Under the pieces are notes generated by a model, which was given only the letters and a program-made list of their open reading frames with translations, made no database searches and was not told the origin of the DNA. A stretch of DNA of 15,059 nucleotides, from contig JANBQC010000650.1 of assembly GCA_027576995.1 (NCBI GenBank), positions 1-15,059 of the forward strand, written 5' to 3'. How positions within the stretch are numbered: the stretch's first letter is position 1; the number at the start of each line of letters is the position of its first letter. The position numbers and the translations under genes were made by a program. Positions 9,573-15,059 of this stretch are shown piece by piece. Origin of the DNA: Dimargaris cristalligena. Taxonomy: Eukaryota > Kickxellomycota > Dimargaritomycetes > Dimargaritales > Dimargaritaceae.

Positions 9573-10385
9573 CTAATGGTGAGCGTGGGATTGTTGGAAA
9601 CGCAGGCCGCCTGGATATGTGGGGGTGGGGGGAATATAAAGCAAGTGCCAATTAATGGTGATAGGTTAGTATAATTATTGTAATATTAAAAAATAGCAGA
9701 CCCTTCTAAGCTTCGTGTTATGTGATACATTAAAGCGGCCAACAGGGCTTGCGCTCTGCTGTTGCTTCTTTGATGTTGTGGGTGGGTCTGGTTATACAGT
9801 AGCTGTATTGCACCTATTTGGCTAGTTAGCGTCAATATAGCCCACAAATCTATATAGGGTAACACCAGCTTCGGCTTATCACTTACAGTAGCCACACGCG
9901 TGGGGAATACCATCCTGGTCGAGGTTGATATAAATCTTGGGATGGCCCAGGGGACCGCCCCCGCCGTCGCAGGTAGCCTTACGGCCTTCGACCATACGGA
10001 TGGGTTCCTCGGCGATGAGTTCCATGGCGGACATGGGCTGGGGCTGGGCGGGAATGTCGGTTTGCACGAAACGGGGGCCACGCATGGCCAGGTCCCGCGG
10101 GCGTTGGTTGGCGGACCAGGTGGCCACCCGGTTGGGCGCCTGCGTAGCCAGTACTTCCAGTCGGGCCACGGTCGGATCAGCGGGGGCGGTGGGGAGGGTG
10201 GATTCGTGGATGATCAGTTGGCCTTGCTCCACCGATTGGGTGGGGGTGTCGACGAGGGTGGGGGCCCGGGCGGCGACGGGAGCGATCGAGAAGGACCGCG
10301 CGCTACACTGGGTGGGAGTGGTGGTCCGAAGGGACCGGGCCGAACGGAGGAGGGCCTGGCGGGCGGTGGTAGGGACGAACGACAT
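9573..10385 (-). CDS. NDUFS6: NADH:ubiquinone oxidoreductase zinc-binding subunit, NDUFS6 type (two exons)
   Basis: This is the 13-kDa accessory subunit of mitochondrial complex I, which carries a CHCC zinc site and is needed for assembly of the N module. Exon 1 runs from 10385 to 9887 and exon 2 from 9610 to 9573, together 178 residues. The Zn ligands are Cys139 (CDGGGG), His148 (GHPK), Cys164 and Cys167 (CGYC). The joined C-terminus reads [14 protein letters not shown], matching the family's CGLRF-type ending; this is the strongest support for the splice. Residues 1 to about 40 are rich in Arg, Ser, Thr and Ala with no acidic residues, a typical mitochondrial presequence. ARSFS at 29-33 fits an R-3 type cleavage site. 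The Cys167 codon is split by the intron. The gene diverges from ENY2. Identification is very secure; exon 2 is an inference from signals and family fit. Confidence 0.93.
9611..9886 (-). other. NDUFS6 intron (276 nt)
   Basis: The donor GTAAGT is at 9886-9881 on the minus strand. TACTAAC, a perfect branch-site consensus, is at 9671-9665, and the acceptor CAG ends at 9611. The branch adenosine (9666) lies 55 nt from the acceptor AG, with a C-rich tract between them. The intron is in phase 1, between the first and second bases of the Cys167 codon. If it is retained, the reading continues TGT-AAG-TGA and stops after Cys-Lys. Confidence 0.85.
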
Positions 10386-11097
10386 TGAAGGGGGAGGGGA
10401 AGGAGGAGGATAATGGAGTTTTCAAAAGACGAGGTGAATCACAAGATATGTACACAGTAGATGGTGTGTCATTCGGTTGGTATAGCTTGGTTCCATTGTG
10501 CCCAGGAGGGAGTCTCCTTCAATTGTAGAGAGGCTGGGTTTACAATGGCTCTCTCCTTCTATACCTTTAATTCAGGCTGGGGTTAACTTCCCCTTTGGGT
10601 TTGGCCCGTAAGCAGAGAGGTATGTCTCATGGTATTCATTTGACTATATAATAAACTCATTCATATGGGACTTTAAATTACCCCTCCATAGTGAGTTTCA
10701 TCCCACCCGCCGCCGGCTATGCGAACAGAAAAAGGGAAATTTCCCTTCCTTCCTTCATACTCTGGTGCATTTTTTATTATAAACAACCCATTTTGTAACT
10801 TGGCTTGCCATAAGACTATTTGCAGGGCACACACCACCCCCCTTCCAGTCACAGCAATTCAACCCAAATGCTTTACCCTTTTCCCTAGCTATCTCGTAAC
10901 TTGTGCGCCCATTTTCAACCCCAACTAGCCTGTTTCAGTACAAAGGCATTCTTTAAGGTCCATAACTAAGCGCGTACAATACTCGTTTTTCTTGGTCCAA
11001 AGCACCTCTCTTTCTTTAAGTGCTACAGCGTAAGCCCATACCCACTTTCTAATTCAAATTCACATTCTTTTACCCCGACCTGTAACCACTCTCCGCC
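10386..11097. promoter_or_regulatory. Shared promoter region of the divergent NDUFS6 and ENY2 genes
   Basis: These 712 bp separate the two start codons. The plus strand is purine-rich next to NDUFS6 (10386-10420) and pyrimidine-rich from about 10,680 toward ENY2, so each gene has pyrimidines on its own coding strand. TATA-like matches are TATAAA at 10778-10783 (+) and a TATTATATA stretch near 10,645-10,655 read on the minus strand. Both lie more than 250 bases from their ATG, so the assignment is weak. No coding frame is convincing. Confidence 0.5.
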
Positions 11098-11696
11098 ATG
11101 ACCCAATCCACCACCCCCAGCGACCAACTCCGGGTCAATTTGGAGCAGCGCCTCACTGAGTCGGGCGAAAAGGAACACCTCCAGGAAATCCTGCGCGCAT
11201 CGCTCATCGAATGCGGTTGGAAGGACCAAATTAAGGCCCGTTGCCGGGACATCATCGGGACCCGTGGGGTGGCTAATGTCACCGTCGAAGAACTCATGAG
11301 GGAAATCTCCCCCATGGCACATTGTAAGTAACTAGCCCAGGTTAAGCTCCTCCTACCAAGTGAGAATACGTTTAGCCGGACACCCGTTCGCGGCTAAAGG
11401 GTCTTTGCTTAGTAGAGGGGCTCTAGTGTTACTCCATCTTTATCGTGACTATCATATTATGGGTTGATGTTGAGTCCCTCATTATACATTTTTGATAGAT
11501 TAATTTTGGTGTTAGCCCTATGCAAATACTAATGATTATTATCGACCGAATAATATTATGCAATACCCCCCTCCACTCCCCCCGCCGCCCAGCGAGCATA
11601 CCGGACGAGGTAAAGGTGAAGATTCTAACGCAGCTCAAGTCCTTTGTCTTGGCAAATGTCCAAGAGCCCACCAACGGGTCCGATATAGGTCCTTAG
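11098..11696 (+). CDS. SUS1: ENY2/Sus1 transcription and mRNA export factor (two exons)
   Basis: ENY2/Sus1 is a small helical protein that is part of the SAGA histone H2B deubiquitinase module and of TREX-2 at the nuclear pore, linking transcription to mRNA export. Exon 1 (11098-11323) and exon 2 (11593-11696) encode 109 residues, close to the family size. Family landmarks are LTESGEKEHLQEILRASL (19-36), the near-invariant LIECGWKDQIK (36-46), NVTVEELMREI (60-70) and, from exon 2, SIPDEVKVKILTQLKSFV (77-94). The last block matches the VPDSVKKELLQRIRTFL-type final helix and confirms the splice. The ATG lies in a good context (CCGCCATGA). Residue 76 is formed across the junction (T + CG, Ser). 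The last 15 or so residues are variable. Identification is very secure. Confidence 0.94.
11324..11592 (+). other. ENY2/SUS1 intron (269 nt)
   Basis: The donor GTAAGT is at 11324-11329, the best branch-site match TACTAAT at 11527-11533 and the acceptor CAG ends at 11592. The branch adenosine (11532) is 60 nt from the acceptor AG, and the last 30 bases before it are almost pure C with some T and A. The intron is in phase 1. Retention would read CAT-TGT-AAG-TAA and end the protein at 77 residues, before the final helix. Confidence 0.85.
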
Positions 11697-11700
11697 CTTA

Positions 11701-11706
11701 AATAAA
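11701..11706 (+). terminator. Candidate polyadenylation signal of ENY2
   Basis: AATAAA begins only four bases after the ENY2 stop codon (TAG 11694-11696). It would give a very short 3' UTR. It may be a chance match. Confidence 0.25.
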
Positions 11707-11936
11707 CCCGCGTTTAATGACACGCCCACCTACCATTTTAAGCTAATTTGTATAGTATAGGTCGGGGGGTATGCAATTCGATGTTATATTCTAGCTAGTG
11801 CTTCTTAGTAAACATAATTTTACATATCTAACATGACTGTCACTTTGGCTGGGCTGGCACAATCCTGGGGTGACCCGGTTTCCAACAAATATATGTGTTT
11901 TTTTTTCCATTTACTATAGAGTAAACATGGTGGTGA

Positions 11937-12119
11937 TTGTATGACAATGCTGGTTTTTGGAAATGCCCCATGGCTGCAGTAATGGTAAAAGCAGAAAGGC
12001 GGAGATTTTCATTGCTCAACTGGATATCCCCCTTTAACTTAGAGATACACTATATACTAAACCACTGGACCAAAGGATATGGCTATACCTCATTTCCATT
12101 TCCATGGCCATCCAACTAA
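11937..12119 (+). pseudogene. Possible decayed Ty3/gypsy RNase H fragment
   Basis: A 60-codon open frame holds PFNLEIHYILNHW at about residues 33-45. This resembles the end of Ty3/gypsy RNase H, where an FxFEIxYxPG stretch is followed by N..ADALSR. The expected PG and ADALSR residues are altered here, but spacing from EIHY to the final FP fits. No reverse transcriptase is present upstream, because ENY2 lies there, so the copy would be 5' truncated. The nominal first codon is TTG, so this is not an expressed gene as it stands. The match is from memory of the family and short; treat as tentative. Confidence 0.3.
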
Positions 12120-12273
12120 CCCAGCCTGTACCCTAATTTCTATATTGCCCATGGTCCCATTGAAGGAATTATAAGATAATAATTAAATAGTAAAATATTC
12201 TACTAAGATGCTCTCCATTCCTCCCTTTTATGCCATCCATATCACACTTCCTTTGACAATTGTTTTTGGCTGA

Positions 12274-12432
12274 GTGGAGCAAAGGGCATATGAGGTGGTA
12301 GTGGCTAATATAGCCAAGCTGTCTGTTGAATTTTCAGAGGAAATGAGCATAGGGTGATGGGCTATCCCAAAAAGTAAACTGGTACTCATTGGAAGGTACC
12401 ACTATCGGGATAACTGCAAGTTCCCACATTAA
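12274..12432 (+). pseudogene. Possible decayed integrase N-terminal fragment
   Basis: An open frame with one internal TGA (12355-12357) encodes 27 residues, then 24 more. The second part contains KLVLIGRYHYRDNCK, which resembles the LVLY-GRIYVPDN-type segment just before the HHCC zinc domain in Ty3/gypsy integrases. It lies about 90 codons beyond the RNase H-like fragment, on the same strand and in the expected order, but in a different frame. A clear HHCC motif does not follow. Tentative. Confidence 0.3.
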
Positions 12433-13319
12433 CAATAATTCAAGATATATAAATAAAGTCTATGCAAATTAGATAAAAGTAAGAAAGAACCATAAGATGA
12501 GAATTAAGCTCATCACAATAGTGTTTATTAGAGATAATTTGGGCCAATAGGATCACTCTAATAGTCTGATATAGTGAATAGTACTCAGGGGGAGATGCAT
12601 TTCCAACAACCATATTACCCAAGTTAACCACTCTTAGTCTATTGAGAGTCCCGGGGATAGGCTTCCAACAGTATGTGGGTCTTAGGCTTAGCCAAGCAGG
12701 CTACTAGTGTCAAGTACAGGGTGATACTAACCCAATAAAGGCAAGTGTGGCAACTATGCAAGGGACATGCAGTAATACACACTTACTAGTCAGTACAAGA
12801 GTGGGTGAGTATATATAGAGTATATTAAGTAAACCAAGGGGGGAATAATAAGCTGAAATGCCTAACTAGTCCCAATAGGGCCCAATTATATATATGTAGG
12901 GGATACTCCAAAGGGAGGCCCCCAAGGGGAAGTGCTACATAACTAGGGTATCAATAAGTGGGCCAGTCAGGTGGTCCTTATATCTGGAAGACTCTCATGG
13001 GAACTGGAAGAGTCTTTAGATTAATGGTGGAGTGATTAGTATGAACACTGGGGAGCCTGACTGGAGGAGTTATGTGATAATTGATGACCCCATAGTACTG
13101 GGGGTGACCATGAGGGGTTTAATATGGTGCTATAAGACCTGATGTGGCAGGTAATCATCTAGCCAGATTGGGTCAGATTAGAAGGGCTGATATTATCTAA
13201 TACCACTGTCCCCTATTCTCCATTAAGTAGGTATTGGATATGATAACTCCCAATATTATGTCTAATAGATACCTATGCAAGTGTGACTTTAGTGGTCAAA
13301 GAGCAGTTAACTACTGCAT

Positions 13320-13331
13320 CACTAGCTAGTG
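13320..13331. repeat. Perfect 12-bp palindrome
   Basis: CACTAGCTAGTG reads identically on both strands. It lies in the CpG-poor domain with no neighbouring gene. A dimeric protein site or chance are both possible. Confidence 0.4.
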
Positions 13332-14299
13332 TATAATATGCAAATAAAAAAAATAGTTAGCTTACTAAACCATCTATTTATGGGCCTCCAAAAACTCACC
13401 AGAGGAGAGTAGTATTTAATGACCATTTTTGGTGAATTTCACTCCATCTGCTCTCACTACCCCCTTTTTTTATTTTAAAGCACACCACCGGCTTAGGGAG
13501 ATATCAATTAGCTTAGTTAGCTTTGGCTAGCCAGCACTTGCTTGCTTTTTGGCAATAATTGCTCAATAGTCATTAATCTATATTCCCCCCATGAATATTG
13601 GCAGTCTCTAACCCCCAATTATGACTTTACATTTACTATTCAAATTTTGCTGAGACACCCATGTACCAACTGTGGAACTCTGAACTTACTATTTTATACC
13701 TTTTATCCCACTATTTTTTCATTTTTTTACAACTAGCCAATGAGTCGGCAAATATAGATATTCATTGTCCAGGGTGAAAGAAGTGGATCTTATAGTTGTA
13801 TTTGCAGGCTAATATGATTATAAGCTTTAATATATCACCCCCATTGAACAAATACCTCATTGAGAACTAAGTACATCCTGTGGTCCTCTCTGGGCACCTT
13901 GCCACTTAATTAGCTCTTTTTCTATAGCTTATAGGACTGCTACTTGTTGATAGGGGTCGAATGGGATAGTGTCAAAGTAACAAATTGTGGAGGAGAACAC
14001 TAGAGGGTGGAGTGTCTCGGGATTAGTTGGAGCCAGGAGCACTAGTTTTGATCTCAACCAACTGGAGTAAATTGCCCCCCTTTCCTCCCCATTGTTACAC
14101 CAACTATATTATTGGTCAAGTGGGCTGTTACCAGGTGAGCAATGGAAAATTAAAAGGGGGGTAAGGGAGAGGCTATGCCAGCCTAACTAAGACTCTGTCG
14201 TGACTGGAATACCTCAACCTAACTGGATGAATTTTCAACCACATAAGGCTGGGCTGGGTTTTTCCTATATGATAGACATTAGCTTGTACAGTTAGGTCA

Positions 14300-14395
14300 A
14301 CTTTTTTTCCATGGTGTAATCAGCACCAGCATACTCTGTGTAACATAAATGCCAGCCATACTTTTTTTTTGGTGCACTATTTTCCTCTCAAGACC
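14300..14395 (-). pseudogene. Possible decayed integrase C-terminal fragment
   Basis: A 32-codon minus-strand frame contains GIYVTQSMLVLITPW. This recalls the HPVFHVSxLxPY-type module near the C-terminus of Ty3/gypsy integrases. It follows the fragment at 14440-14622 on the same strand at about the right distance. The match is short and degenerate. Confidence 0.22.
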
Positions 14396-14439
14396 TCACA
14401 ATTGTTTAAAATTAATCGTGCCTGTAGTGGTAGGTATGC

Positions 14440-14622
14440 TCATAGCACCACAGTACTACAATCGAAGAGAATAAGGGAACACATCCATGTCACCATTTGA
14501 ACTGCCGGCCCCTTATTCATCCATTCTTGTGCAACTTTCATCCCTTCTTTAATGTGCTCTCCCATTGATAGTTGCTTTTCATGGATGATACCCTTTTCTA
14601 TAAAACCAATAGTCGGCCTGGT
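14440..14622 (-). pseudogene. Possible decayed integrase linker fragment
   Basis: This minus-strand frame is open for 60 codons between TGA 14625-14623 and TGA 14442-14440. It contains FIEKG, then HIKEGMKVAQEWMNKGPAVQ. The pattern FxEx...HLxEAxxxAQxxMKKxA is typical of the helical linker after the catalytic core of Ty3/gypsy integrases, before the barrel domain. Upstream on the same strand (14,700-14,760) frames resembling SPFxxxxG are broken. It is opposite in orientation to the fragments at 11.9-12.4 kb, so it would be a second relic. Tentative. Confidence 0.35.
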
Positions 14623-14828
14623 TCACAGAAGATTTTTTGTTGCACCCTGGGTAACTCAAAAGGAGGCAATGGAGGGAAACCTCCTCCCACACATCTACTG
14701 TTGGTTTGGCAACGACTCTCTGTAGCCCCAGTCTAAACCATTTGATATGGATAGGGGCTCGCTTGCTCGCTCATTATAGAGAGACTATATTATTGATTAT
14801 ATTTGGTGGCTAGTGAATAATCGACAAC

Positions 14829-14856
14829 ATTACATTAATATATATATATATGTAAT
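14829..14856. repeat. AT microsatellite inside an inverted repeat
   Basis: An (AT)7 run at 14838-14851 overlaps flanking ATTACAT (14829-14835) and ATGTAAT (14850-14856), which are reverse complements. The whole can fold as a hairpin. Confidence 0.5.
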
Positions 14857-14984
14857 CCATGAAGCCGAATTGTGAAGTTCCATGATTGGTGCTATTGGCC
14901 TAAGCCCTGGTTTTCGAGAGGGCTTTTCACCCCTGCTGTGTAACTTATTACACCTGAACCCACCACAGTTGACAAGGAGTTTCC

Positions 14985-15022
14985 GCTGTGGCAAGGTGGA
15001 GTGTCCCCTTGATTGCCACAGC
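14985..15022. repeat. Inverted repeat with a 10-bp perfect stem
   Basis: GCTGTGGCAA (14985-14994) is the exact reverse complement of TTGCCACAGC (15013-15022), with an 18-base loop. A second partner, CCACAG at 14963-14968, can pair with CTGTGG at 14986-14991, so two alternative hairpins are possible. The left part (14970-14984) also resembles the loop in direct orientation (AAGGAGTTTCC and AAGGTGGAGTGTCC), suggesting an imperfect duplication. It may be part of a mobile element continuing beyond the window. Confidence 0.5.
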
Positions 15023-15059
15023 TACAAATTATTACTATTTGACTATTATATTTATATAC

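Larger units (their letters stand above)
12000..15059. other. CpG-depleted, gene-free domain
   Basis: Reading by eye I find only about 20 CG dinucleotides in these roughly 3.06 kb; at about 42% G+C around 130 would be expected. Left of about 11.9 kb CG is common. No intact gene is seen; open frames are short and broken. Such loss is the known footprint of cytosine methylation at CG followed by deamination, and transposon-derived DNA is a usual target. The broken pol-like fragments inside fit that reading. The cause is inference; the depletion is seen directly. Confidence 0.75.

Noticed and set aside
9686..10081. Minus-strand open frame of 131 codons overlapping NDUFS6
   Set aside because: It is an out-of-frame shadow of exon 1 that runs on into the intron. 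NDUFS6 in the other frame has the CHCC residues and a complete spliced C-terminus.
9900..10413. Two long plus-strand open frames (158 and 162 codons) rich in Gly and Arg
   Set aside because: They are antisense to NDUFS6 exon 1 and arise from its G+C-rich codons; no family motif is seen.
13542..13736. Plus-strand frame with CTNC, considered as an integrase zinc domain
   Set aside because: The spacing between the YW and the CxxC does not fit the HHCC pattern and the rest is T-rich low-complexity sequence.
1..15059. tRNA, rRNA, snRNA genes and CRISPR arrays
   Set aside because: I looked for B-box-like GGTTCGA elements, rRNA-like blocks and regularly spaced repeats and found none convincing.

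Overview
The window is nuclear DNA of a eukaryote, most likely a fungus and perhaps an early-diverging one (the lineage is inference). Two conserved eukaryotic genes are recognisable: the complex I zinc subunit NDUFS6 and the SAGA/TREX-2 subunit ENY2/Sus1. Each is interrupted by one spliceosomal intron with GTAAGT, TACTAAC/TACTAAT and AG signals. Both proteins become complete only after splicing, and each uninterrupted reading frame is truncated at its 5' splice site.

Layout. Bases 1-633 (+) hold the 3' end of an unrecognised gene that runs in from the left. Bases 634-5292 have no gene I can support; they contain a 42-nt hairpin, a G-rich tract, a TATA-like box and, from about 4.1 kb, a strongly pyrimidine-rich plus strand that leads into the next gene. 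Bases 5293-6642 (+) encode a 449-aa proline-rich protein with a cysteine cluster and one C-terminal membrane segment. Bases 6643-9572 again lack a supportable gene and carry an imperfect inverted repeat near 9.0 kb. Bases 9573-10385 (-) are NDUFS6 and 11098-11696 (+) are ENY2/SUS1, a divergent pair sharing a 712-bp promoter region. From about 12.0 kb to the end the DNA changes character: CG dinucleotides almost vanish, no intact gene is seen, and scattered broken frames resemble parts of a Ty3/gypsy-type pol (RNase H and integrase). I read this part as an old, probably once-methylated transposon graveyard.

The genes do not form one pathway. NDUFS6 works in the mitochondrial respiratory chain, ENY2 in nuclear histone deubiquitination and mRNA export, and the proline-rich protein probably at a membrane. 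The best leads are the matched splice-site design of the two intron genes, the proline/cysteine-rich membrane protein, and the abrupt CpG-depleted domain.
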